A DNA stretch of 64,000 bases. It comes from Anisus vortex. Lineage: Eukaryota > Mollusca > Gastropoda > Planorbidae. The notes under the pieces are model-generated. The model saw only the letters and a list, made by a program, of their open reading frames with translations. It was not told the origin of the DNA and did not search any database. Location: the NCBI GenBank assembly GCA_949126835.1, contig OX421502.1, positions 32,469,227-32,533,226 on the forward strand, given 5' to 3'. A program made the translations under genes and the position numbers. Shown here piece after piece: positions 55,101 through 64,000 of the stretch. Every line of letters starts with the position of its first letter. The first letter of the stretch is position 1.

Positions 55101-55639
55101 ATAATCTCGCCCAGGCTCTGTAGCTCCACTGTAGATGGCACTCCGGCGTCATAGCAAGAGGGAGAGGTCATTGTACTACATTGAATGGCTACCTCCCGCA
55201 AAGAGTCAGGACTGAGTTGTGATGAGATGAGGCTGGTCAATGGTCCAATCTCCGCCATCCACAGATCTCTCCAAATGGTTATGTCACTCAGTTTTGCAAT
55301 TAAGTTTTTTTTTAGATTCTGGAAATACTCTGTGGAATTGTCACATCCTTGATTTAGGCCCCTTCTCGACTTTACATTCACACATCTCCATGATACCAAC
55401 ACCAGAGCCTCCACGCCCCTCCCAGCAAGAGTCGCGCAAAACCTATATCCAGGTATCACGTGCTGGTCTAAGTTGCAGCGTCACAGAGCCTTAATTAGCA
55501 CAGGCAGACTTAGTGGATAATTCAACACGGCATACAGGGTGATGGCTCGAACGCACCTCCTGGCGGTGCAAGGTGCGCGAGGCTCGGAGGGCACTCAAGC
55601 TGCATAAGTCACCCTCACAGAAAGAAGTGAAGAGAAACG
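55101..55639. other. unidentified segment
   Basis: The minus strand has an open stretch (55094-55459) with 'VSWRCVNVKSRRGLNQGCDN' and 'LMAEIGPLTSLISSQLSPDS'-like text that I do not recognise. It may be LINE 3' UTR or another repeat. Confidence 0.3.
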
Positions 55640-56253
55640 AGTATCCTGCGCAGGCATCGCAGGTGAAAGCTATTGAGCTGCTTTATTAGCTTAGCGTATG
55701 TAGCCCAGGTCTCGCTTCCATAGAGGAGTGTGCTTAGCACACAGGCCTGGTAGAAAGAGATTTTTTATTATATCAGTGAGTTGGGCATTATCCCATACTC
55801 TTTGGTTTAGCCTTGCCATTAAAGATACTGCCTTGCCGATTTTGGTTTGTATTTCTTTTTCCAGGGACAGTGAGCTGAAGATGTTGCTGCCAAGGTAAGT
55901 GTAGTCCTCGACAACATCCAAAGTGTTTCCCTCAATGGAGATTGCATTCTGTACATTGCCTCATAATATTGGTCTTTTTTTGGCTTATCTTGGCATCCCG
56001 CATGTCTTGTGGGATGTGGCCACGTTCCCAACAAACGCAAATGAGATCGTGCAGAGGCTTTAGTAATGCTGGCTTACCGCACTTGAGACTTCTGCAGGGA
56101 TCCCATCGTTTCCTGGAGCCTTTCCGCTACTAAGGTGATCAATGGCCTTGCTGAGCTTCTCTATCGAGGGCATGGCATCGATTTGATCCAGCACTGGTAG
56201 CGCTGGAACTCTATTTAGGGCAGAGTCAGAGACAACGTTCTGTGTTGCGTAGA
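55640..56253 (-). pseudogene. LINE D, reverse transcriptase fragments
   Basis: Upstream piece (56253-56065): 'ALPVLDQIDAMPSIEKLSKA', then 'IDHLSSGKAPGNDGIPAEV', the RT N-terminus. Most of the palm, including YADD, is deleted. 55940-55691 then gives 'VVEDYTYLGSNIFSSLSLEK', 'EIQTKIGKAVSLMARLNQRV' and 'WDN', the RT C-terminal segment. Its 5' half is at 58217-58977; the hAT at 56262-58208 separates the halves. Confidence 0.75.
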
Positions 56254-56359
56254 GTTCCAGGCAGGGCTGTGGAGTCGGAGTCAAGGAGTCGGAGGAAATT
56301 TGGGTACCTGGAGTCGGAGTCCTCAAAAAATGCACCGACTCCGACTCCTACTTAATTTA

Positions 56360-56880
56360 GATTGGAAAAAGACAGGGTTTCATTTATTTTAAACAACCGA
56401 TCAATAGGCCTACAGACATTAGTGATGAGAAAGTAAAGTATCTGTTTCTTCTTTTAAGTCCCCATCCCTCAAGATCCTATCCCTATTGTCATACTATAGC
56501 GGGTCGACACACAAAAAAAGTCTTTTGAACTAATTTGAAATGCGTCATTAGACTGAACGTCATATAGACTGCACGGAGCTGGTATTGCTGACGCTACACA
56601 AGTGCCCAAATTACTAATTACCATTGACATTGTTGGTAATGATTTCAAGTGCTAGGACTTGGCACGCGCGGTTTTCTCTGAATGCTAAACACTGCCTTAG
56701 TAGGCTATAGGCCTAGGCCATAGGTCCTAAATAAAACGCATCTTAAGCTACTAGTGTACAAGCATACCTTTATAAGAGGCCTAGAGAGACTTTTACATAT
56801 TTACGATTCTTTCCATAATGTAATTTGCGTTCAATAAAGGCCTACAAAAAAATGACGCCTTTAAGACTTATAAATGCGCT
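56360..56880 (-). repeat. internal body shared with the TA-type TIR element
   Basis: In inverse orientation it matches 61250-61860 of the TA element: 'aggcgtcattttt', 'attgaacgcaaatta', 'taaataaaacgcatctt' (complement), 'attaccattgacattgtt' and 'aacaaccgatcaataggcct'. Neither terminus of the TA element is present here. Its presence inside a hAT suggests nested insertion with lost ends, or capture. Confidence 0.6.
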
Positions 56881-56911
56881 ACGCACACAACGCACAATTA
56901 GGAGCGGCAAT

Positions 56912-57256
56912 CAGTGGCGTATTTAGGCATGTTCCACATGTGCCATTGGAACAGGGGCCCCCACACAAAATGGGCCTCCACACATCCCAAAAAGAAATGT
57001 TTGAGTGACATCCCCATATTTCGTTGAAAATGTAAAATAAAATTCATTTATTCCCATACAATTTAAAGTGCTCCAGTTCAACCAAGCTACGTGCAACATA
57101 AAATGTATGATTTTACAGAATGTAATATGAATTAACGACCCTTTTCTGAGGTAGGCCCTAAGTGGAAGGCAGACCACGAGGGGCCCCACATAAATTTGGG
57201 AACAGGGACCCACAAAAATTTAGGAACAGGGCCCCACAATCCTAAATACGGCCCTG
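56912..57256. mobile_element. MITE (cagtggcgtatttaggcatg), nested in hAT-7
   Basis: 'cagtggcgtatttaggcatg' to 'aatcctaaatacggccctg'. The duplication gcggcaat (56904-56911) versus gtggcaat (57257-57264) matches at 7 of 8. A relative lies inverted at 33720-34001. It has internal 'ggggccccacataaatttgg' repeats. Confidence 0.8.
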
Positions 57257-57295
57257 GTGGCAATATTTATACTTTTCACAGTGTTGTGTTCAGCT

Positions 57296-57820
57296 TAGGG
57301 ATGTTAAACAAAAACCGGAAGACCGGATTCCGGTTTTGAAACCGAAAACCGGTTTTGATTTTCAAAACACCGCGTCTGTGCTTTATTATTAACGACACTA
57401 TTAAATACATATTCTTTCGATTCTCTTTCAACACATTTTTGACAAGTTATCATAAATATATGCCTCTTCATATGCTTCTTAATATTATGGTCAACGATAA
57501 TCGGTAATTTGATTATCACTATTGAAAAATTGAAAGCTATTATCGGTTTTAATCAATTAGCCCAGATTTTTTTAGTTCTAAAGAATTTTATGGTAAAGAG
57601 TACAAAATCATATTGTGTTCACACAAATCAACCCCCTGAATGCCCTGCAAACACTAATTAATTAAGTTTGAAGTATTTTTCAAATATACCTACAAAACTA
57701 CGCACATTTGGCTGTTCCGGCATGTGACTTGTGACATTGCGCCGGGGTGGGGGGAGGGGGAAACCGAAATCCGATTTAAAACCGGTTTTGTAGAACCGAT
57801 AACTGGTTTTAACATCCCTA
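57296..57820. mobile_element. hAT-like MITE (tagggatgttaaac), nested in hAT-7
   Basis: 'tagggatgttaaacaaaaac' to 'ctggttttaacatcccta'. Subterminal 'aaaccggttttgatttt' and 'tttaaaaccggttttg' blocks are inverted. The duplication gttcagct (57288-57295) versus gttctgct (57821-57828) matches at 7 of 8. It is the deleted relative of the BED-finger copy at 20957. Confidence 0.8.
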
Positions 57821-58216
57821 GTTCTGCTGTTACAGGGAACGCAGCGCCCATGTGTAACCTAGCCTCTCACTGGTAAGGGATTAACCGTTTGTCCCTTTGG
57901 AGTCGCCGATCATGACCTCTTCTGATCAGGCCCCACGAGCGGGGGGTGCAGCCGGTGTGCCGTACCGGGGCCCTCAAAAGTTTAGGGGGCCCGTGAATAT
58001 TTAAAATTAAATACAGTAAATCACAGCCAGTAGTCCTGTAGTAATGACATGTAGATGTATGTTGCCTTTCTTTCCTTCAAGGAATGTACAAAATACATTC
58101 GCATATTAATACAGAGGAGTCGGAGTCGGGGAGTCGGTGTCGGAGTCGGAAGTAAAAAAAAATGAGGAGTCGGAGTCGGAACATTTATCTACCGACTCCG
58201 CAGCCCTGGTTCCAGG

Positions 58217-58977
58217 TAGTGCTCGGTCCAGCGCTGCATCTGCTTGTCTTGTTCAGTGATCACCTCTCCTGTCTTCGACTTGAGTGGAGCTGACTTTGAA
58301 ATTAGGGGTCCAGTGGCCTTTTTTATGCCTTCATACATTTTTTGGCATCTCCTTTATCGGCAGCAGATTGGATACATATGCACAGATCAACCCAGTATTT
58401 GTTGGCGCAGAAGCGTGCGGTCTTCCGGGCTTTGTTCCTGGCATTTCTGAGTTTTTGCAACGCATCAGTTCCTGGGGCAACTTTGTAGGCCATTAGGGCT
58501 TTTCTCTTTGCCTCTGTCACGGGCTCCATTATCTCCCAGTTGGCCTCAAACCAATCTGCACTTTTCCTTTCCTTTTTACCAAGGACGGCGATGAAGGTGT
58601 TGTAAATGGTCTCGCGAAGGTGAAGCCATGTGACATCGATATGTTCTGGCAAATTCTTTCCTGCATCATGGGGTTTGGGGACGTCTTTCTGCAAGGTAAG
58701 ATCTGTGATATTTGACACTACGGAATCCAGAGACTCATAAAAATAGTTTTTTGTTTCTGCTTCAGAGCAGACAGTTGGGGCATATAGGCTGAGGATATTC
58801 GCTGCACCCATGGATGTTAGTACTTTGATGCCGAGTATCCTTTCAGTGCCATGTGCCACTTGCTCAATGTATGTCGTTAGTGAGTTTTTAATGGAAAAGC
58901 CAACACCATGTTGCCTTGGTCTGTCTGAGGGCAGTCCCTGCCAGAGAAAGTTATAGTTTGCCTCACTTATTCTGCCA
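58217..58977 (-). pseudogene. LINE D, endonuclease and linker
   Basis: From 58977 the minus strand reads 'ISEANYNFLWQGLPSDRPRQ', then 'HGVGFSIKNSL' and 'LSLYAPTVCSEAETKNYFYE', the LINE endonuclease N-terminal half. The GDFN/SDH half is deleted after 'SNITDL'. The linker 'WEIMEPVTEAKRKALMAYKV' and 'RNARNKARKTARFCANKYWV' follows, then 'ITEQDKQMQRWTEHYLEL' at the hAT-7 junction. The related element at 22441-25721 has the same domain order. Confidence 0.75.
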
Positions 58978-59160
58978 TTGTCAGACAGCCGTGAAGGACT
59001 TCACCTACCTTGAGTCCACTATCTCGTGTTCGCAGTCCATCGACTCGGAGATGAACAGCAGGATCGCCAAGGCAGCCACAGTCATGGCCCAACTGAAACG
59101 GCGAGTGTGGGACAACTAAAGACTACACTGCGCGTATACCACGCCTGTGTACTCAGCATT
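58978..59160 (+). pseudogene. LINE reverse transcriptase C-terminal fragment, opposite strand
   Basis: 'AVKDFTYLESTISCSQSIDS', then 'EMNSRIAKAATVMAQLKRRV' and 'WDN' followed by a stop. It is homologous to the 55940-55691 piece but on the plus strand and directly abutting the start of LINE D at 58977. A second, head-to-head LINE fragment. Confidence 0.7.
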
Positions 59161-59164
59161 CTTC

Positions 59165-59385
59165 TATATGGCTGAGAGACAGAGTGAGAGAGAGAGAGCC
59201 AGACAGAGAGAAAGAGAGAGACATAGAGAGAAAGACAGATATACATAGATCATAGAGAGACAGTATGAAGATAGAGACAGTATGAAGAGAGAGAGAGAGA
59301 CAGAGTGAGAGAGAGAGAGAGAGAGAGACAGTATGAAAGAGAGAGAGAGAGACAGACACAGAGAGAGTCAAAGAGAGAGAGAGTT
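59165..59385. repeat. GA-rich microsatellite
   Basis: Interrupted (ga)n with 'cagtatgaaga' inserts repeated several times. Confidence 0.9.
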
Positions 59386-59517
59386 ATAAGGTCTAAAAAA
59401 ACGGACGAGCAAGAATGGTTCTTTTGTGCAGGGCGTACCGGTAACGATAGGTTTGAACCATAGCAAGGACTTCAAGGACAGGGGCAACAGTGCAATGTTA
59501 AGGTAGGTATGTATAAC

Positions 59518-59765
59518 GACGATAACTCGTCTACATACTTTTCGTCTACGACACTTCGTAGATCTACCTACAATACTTTTACCGCGACAACTCGTCTACC
59601 AACACTTCGTCTACCGCAATAACTCGTCTAACGACAATTAGTCTACCGACAATTGGTCTAACGCGACCATTCGTCTACCGACGTTTCGTTTGGCGCGACA
59701 ATTCGTTTACCACAACAGTAGACCACCTTTCTGTAGACTAAGTGTCGTAGACTAAAAGTCTGTAG
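59518..59765 (+). repeat. degenerate tandem repeat 'cgacaactcgtctac' with inverted arm
   Basis: About ten imperfect 15-20-bp units (gacaactcgtctaccg and variants) run to ~59715. The last 45 bp carry the complement ('gtagacgagatgtcgtgac'), so the array can fold back on its end. Confidence 0.65.
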
Positions 59766-59769
59766 ACGA

Positions 59770-60650
59770 GATGTCGTGACACCATATTATGTCAGGAAGG
59801 GGCGTCCCTTCATTACAGTCTTGGCTATACCACGGATTCAAGTTACCGGCTCTCGTGAAAGACAAGATATTAGTAGCACACCAACATGAAATGACTAAAA
59901 AAAAACACTATCCGAAGGCTATTATCTCCAGAGTGTAACGTGGAAGGGTTTGTTGGCCCTGGGGTGGGGAGGGGTGCATACCAAGACCCTGTCAGTGTCA
60001 TGCAGCCTATGGCATGGTTTTGGGTAGAGTCAAAATTGCGCAAACCTAGGACCCCTTCAATAATAGGACCCCGACCAACATATGGAAGCTACATCATCCA
60101 TTACTAAGAGCAAACTAATTGGTCCAAAAACGCTCATTCAAGATTCACGACTAATTCTTAAACGTACAGGTCAATCCCCTAATGGCGAAAAAAAAATTGT
60201 AGATGCAAGCACCGTTTTTTACTATATAACCTATATTAAGAACACACGGCGCTTTGTTTTCAGTTTTTAAACTTCTACAGATTCAAGAACCATAGAGATA
60301 AAGACTCTAAACTCTAGGCATATGAAGATTGCCCACTCACACATGAGTCCAAATGCCCAATTCATTTTTGCCAAAGCTAGATTACGCTACAAAAATTATT
60401 AGCGACAAGCACCGTTTTTTTTTTACTATATAAAGCCTATTAAAAAACTAATTATATTAAACTTCATATATATATAGTTTAGGGCTGTCTATTTTAATTA
60501 AAGTTAATATATATACGTTAGGGCTGTATTTTATTATTATTATAATTCCCCATGCCAAACTGGCAAATAATTGTTGTTATTGCCAACTCTTATATAGTGA
60601 AATCTGTCACATATAGAAGTTCGGATTTAACCAAAAATTGATGTATTCCT
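59770..60650. other. unannotated AT-rich spacer
   Basis: No gene recognised. A block around 'caagcaccgttttttactat' is duplicated at 60205 and 60398. 'agttcggatttaacc' near 60620 also occurs inverted near 47290. Confidence 0.35.
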
Positions 60651-60906
60651 TTTTGATGTATTCTGGTGAGAAAATGCGTTTTATATCAATCTCATTTCTA
60701 TTGAAGCTCTGCTTGACCTTCAATTTTTGGAAAATCCACTGACCATTTTTAAAAATAGCTTTTAAATTGGGCTAAAAGAAAAAAAAAGCATGTCAATGGA
60801 TTCCCCGTCTAGCGCGATCGCTTTCAATACAACTCTTTTGACGCCACAGTCAAGACAACTTTTATTTACTCTCAGCGCTTCGGTAATTCCCGTTTTATAT
60901 TATTTA
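60651..60906. repeat. dispersed repeat R3, left part (interrupted copy)
   Basis: It aligns with 41936-42178. It is interrupted by the TA element and resumes at 62113 with 'taaatcgttaccattttcgc'. Confidence 0.7.
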
Positions 60907-62112
60907 CCGTATATACTCGCGTATAAGTCGCACTTTTTTTACCGAAAATTTTGACAAAAAGTAGGGGTGCGACTTATACACCCAACACTGTTTTTGAAAA
61001 GTTTGAAAAACATCACTACTCTGTCATACAGTTTGCAACATAACCCGTATAGTTGACTGTAGTAATGTAGAATTACTAGTATATGCGTAGGCCTACATTT
61101 TACATTTAGAAAACTTTCGTAGGTGTACATATTACTATCTTTGTATAACTGAAATTGAGATTGACAAATATTTTAGGTTTTACAGACACCTGACCTCCTC
61201 AGCTTTTCTTTTGAACTTTTGGACCGATTTTGTATTGCCGAAACGTAGCGTAAGTTTAAAGGCGTCATTTTTGGGTAGGCTTATTGAACGCAAATTACAG
61301 TATGGAAATAATCGTAAATGTGTGAAAGCCTGTCTAGGCCTATAACTATAATGTAGGTAGGCTTAAGCTTAATAAGCTTAAGATGCGTTTTATTTAGTAG
61401 GCCTACTTAAGGTCTAGGCTTATAGGCTATAGCCTACTAATAAGGCATTGTTGAGCATTCCGATCAAAACGCGCCATATCTAGGCAACTACGATCGGCAG
61501 ATGGACGCGTTAAATGCCATGTGGGTTTTATTTTTCATTAATTGCATGTAAGAGTTGAAAAAAACCACAGCCTATTATTTGTCGGTCGCGCAGGCGCACT
61601 TGAAATCATTTCAAACAATGTTAATGGTAATTAGGACACATGTATAGCGCGTCGTAAATGCCGGCGCCTCCCAGTCTCCAGTCTAGGCGACATTGAGTCT
61701 AATGACGTACTTCAAAGACTTTTTGTGTGTAGAGTTACTATAGGGATAGGAACTTAAGTAGGGAAAGGGACTTAGATGAAGATACAGATACCTTACTTTC
61801 CCATCTCACTAATGATAATATCTGTAGGCCTATTGATCGGTTGTTTAAAATAAATGAAGCACTGCTTTTATTTGATTATGTTTGCCTTATGCACGATTAA
61901 AACCATTTTTTAAGGAAAGTTTACAAATTAGGGTGAATATTTAGTAACTTTTATGTTTAAAAGGTATGCATCTTTTAGATATTAAAATGCAGTGTAACCG
62001 GGGAAGTCGGGGTGCGACTTATGCGCGGGTCACTGACAACATATAAGAAAAACAATCTTAAACTAGGGGTGCGACTTATACACAGGTGCGACTTATACGC
62101 GAGTATATACGG
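60907..62112. mobile_element. TA-flanked TIR transposon (ccgtatatactcgcg ends), complete
   Basis: The left end 'ccgtatatactcgcgtataa' then 'gtcgcac' mirrors the right end 'acttatacgcgagtatatac' then 'gg'. TA flanks both sides (60905-60906, 62113-62114), and the uninterrupted R3 copy at 41836-42235 shows the empty site. 1,206 bp, no intact transposase. Extra 'gtgcgacttatac' repeats lie inside both ends. TA targeting suggests Tc1/mariner/pogo-type. Relatives: 13180-13854 and the body at 56360-56880. Confidence 0.85.
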
Positions 62113-62429
62113 TAAATCGTTACCATTTTCGCCGCGCAATTAAAAAATTCAATAAGAAATTGTGTCATCAATTTAAAAAAAGGAAAGATATAGTTTTATA
62201 GTTTATTTGAAAGAGTCCAAGTTAATTTAGCTCTTACCAATACATTAAACAATTAGGGTACTATTAAATTTGTGGAATAGCCTAGATTAAAATATTATAT
62301 ATCGTTAATTGCATAGTTTTGATGGTAATTAGGCCTAGTTTATACAGTCTTTAAAGTTATAACATTTAAAACTTCAGAAAAATGCATGGCAGACAAAAAA
62401 ATAATTATCCTATTTTAAACTTGAATAAA
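62113..62429. other. R3 end and spacer
   Basis: The first ~30 bp complete the R3 repeat. The rest is AT-rich and empty. Confidence 0.4.
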
Positions 62430-62915
62430 CAAGAAAACCATAAAAACGAAGTTTTTATTATAGCCTACTCCCTTTATTTGCAAACTAAGTCTACCATCAT
62501 CTAATTAAATAATTGATTGACTACTGCAAATGAAACGTACAGAAAAATATCTGTGTCGCAAATCTAAAAAATATCTCCTTACTCCGTATGAATTGTTCTA
62601 AAAATAATCTTAGCGCATACTTTTTTTTTCTAGCTTTGCGCCGAAAAAGTATAAAAAGTTGCACAGGCATTTTTAACGCGAAATCAAAATTTTTCTTATA
62701 CTTTCCTTTTAAGAAATGAATATTGTCATAAGTGTAGTATTATTAAGTTGTTTTAACTGAAAATTTGATAGGATGTATTGTTTGTCGGGGCAAGTCTGCT
62801 GTCCAAATTTCAGCTCCATCGGATCTCGGGTGGTGGTCGAAAAATCGAAGCCAATTTTTGCACCATTGCAGACAGACAGACAGACAGAAAATGCAACTTA
62901 AAATAAATGGAGTAA
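62430..62915 (+). repeat. 469-bp repeat, third copy, next to Helitron-related sequence
   Basis: Inverse of the units at 37171 and 37640: 'aaccataaaaacgaagtttt', 'ttgcgccgaaaaagtataaa', 'cagacagacagacagacaga', 'aaaatgcaacttaaaataaa'. It has a longer (caga)n run than the others. It continues into 62916-63020 ('tgatagtgcagaagcagaca', 'gcatgactttggatataaat'), which is shared with 46028-46110 upstream of the Helitron-like protein remnant. Confidence 0.7.
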
Positions 62916-63020
62916 AAAGAAAAAGGCACGGACTTATGATAGTGCAGAAGCAGACACTATTTTAAAAAATTATTTCTTGCATGACTTTGGATATAAATGA
63001 TGCAGTGGATACAATTATAT

Positions 63021-64000
63021 ATTTTGATAACACACGTGGAACTAATGTGGACCATGACTTGACCCCAAGTTCTAGCCATTGTTTAACACCGGCTCCATTG
63101 TAGTCCTTTATCAGATACTATCAGGACAAGCTAACTTGTTTGGAGACCCATAACGTGTCCGCTTTTTGAAACCTTAGTTTTATATCTCTCTGGCTCCGTT
63201 GTATCTTGTCGTGTACAAGTATCGAATGTGGACGAATCCCCTTTTGTTTCATGACTTCGTTGTGTCTTATAAACCACAAGGATTTATTTCTTCAGAGACA
63301 ATTTTTACTTCTGGATTTCGTTGTTTGTTTGTTTTTTTCTTTTCTAATTCGGAATAATTAGAATTGTGTGCAATAGTACCAAGACGTACGCGTGTGACTA
63401 TCTTTTGATTATTTATTAGTTAACAAATTATGTGTTCATAATAGTGTCACAAAGTTGACCTTTGACATCAAAGAATTTCATCTGTCAGTGGAACACAATT
63501 TTTAAAGGCGAGGAAAGGGGGAGGGGGAAGGCGGTGTGGAAGAGAAGTATATATAACCTGTATATAATATAAATTCCTAAAATTCCAGACAGCAGATACC
63601 ATTGCCCCTGTATGTGTTATCTGTAACTGTTGCTGAATCGGTCCCACAATATAATATATTGACGCTACACAAAACACTTACCGGTGGCTGCAGATTGATT
63701 TTGATTATCATTATTGGTGTAGGCCTATGGAAAAAGTTTTAAGATTATTAATTATTTATATATTTTTTTTAGTTTGTTGCTCAATGTTAAATGCGCTCTG
63801 AACTTACATTATGTTTGTTGGCATAATACAAATATAATATTTATTAATATCATTATAACTATCGGTATTGTTGAACAGATTTTTCTTTTCTCAGTTCCAT
63901 GAACTAATTCTACATTTGGATCTTTCCCCAGCGTGTTATGAAACAGTTTGAATAAAGACAAGAGAAAAGATTTTCATTCAAAAAAGAAAATAAAAATGCT
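63021..64000. other. spacer with possible transcript ends
   Basis: No clear coding sequence. AATAAA occurs on the plus strand near 63951. On the minus strand 'ctgcagccaccggtaagtg' near 63680-63700 resembles a splice donor. Neither could be tied to a gene inside the window. Confidence 0.3.

Larger units (their letters stand above)
56262..58208. mobile_element. hAT-7 (cagggctgtggagtcgg ends) splitting LINE D
   Basis: The left end 'cagggctgtggagtcggagt' and right end 'ccgactccgcagccctg' are flanked by the exact duplication 'gttccagg' at 56254-56261 and 58209-58216. The ends consist of ggagtcgga subrepeats. Removing it restores one LINE frame ('QRWTEHYLEL' + 'YATQNVVSDS'). Inside are two nested MITEs (56912-57256, 57296-57820) and a body (56360-56880) shared with the TA element at 60907-62112. 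Confidence 0.9.

Noticed and set aside
59153..59371. Minus-strand SLSLSL-rich frame as a membrane protein
   Set aside because: A translation artefact of the GA microsatellite.

Overview
The window looks like nuclear DNA of a gastropod mollusc, probably a heterobranch or pulmonate snail. It is AT-rich, has GT-AG introns, and carries the 3' exons of an L-amino-acid oxidase of the aplysianin/achacin/escapin type, a family typical of sea hares and land snails. Almost everything else is transposable-element (TE) sequence. No bacterial operons, rRNA, CRISPR arrays or functional tRNA genes were seen.

Two host-gene loci stand out. The first, on the minus strand at 12026-13937, is a four-exon gene whose junctions all join in frame. 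It encodes about 127 residues: a nuclear-receptor-like two-finger DNA-binding domain, then a third four-cysteine module and a stop, with no ligand-binding domain. The second, on the minus strand at 39623-41763, is the 3' end of the L-amino-acid oxidase, with reading-frame faults suggesting a decaying copy or base errors. A GC-richer segment at 26757-27330 may be a decayed gene of unknown kind.

Layout: 1-10 kb is AT-rich spacer with hAT-type MITEs, tRNA-derived SINEs and LINE 3' ends. 10.5-14 kb holds a LINE 3' end and the nuclear-receptor-like gene. 15.6-26.7 kb is a nested stack: a LINE with an inverted 5' part is split by a 10.6-kb hAT element with an exact 8-bp target duplication. That hAT contains another hAT (itself holding an L2-like LINE) and a TIR element flanked by TAT. 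The TIR element contains a further hAT MITE, which contains a full-length RTE-like LINE. 27.4-29.7 and 42.4-45.8 kb hold two relatives of a third hAT family. 31.1-34.3 kb is a ZMYM-type hAT. 35.85-36.85 kb is a 23-bp minisatellite. 37.2-38.1 kb is a tandem pair of 469-bp units that occur next to Helitron-like sequence elsewhere. 45.8-46.7 kb is a Helitron-like protein remnant. 49.1-52.8 kb is a two-gene PIF/Harbinger element. 53-54.3 kb holds minisatellites. 54.8-59.2 kb is a LINE split by a hAT that itself carries two nested MITEs. 60.6-63 kb holds a TA-flanked TIR element and another copy of the 469-bp repeat.

The TEs form linked systems: a SINE and a LINE share a 3' tail, a Harbinger transposase gene overlaps its DNA-binding partner gene on the other strand, and autonomous hATs lie among non-autonomous relatives. 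Family names rest on motif recognition only; no searches were run.
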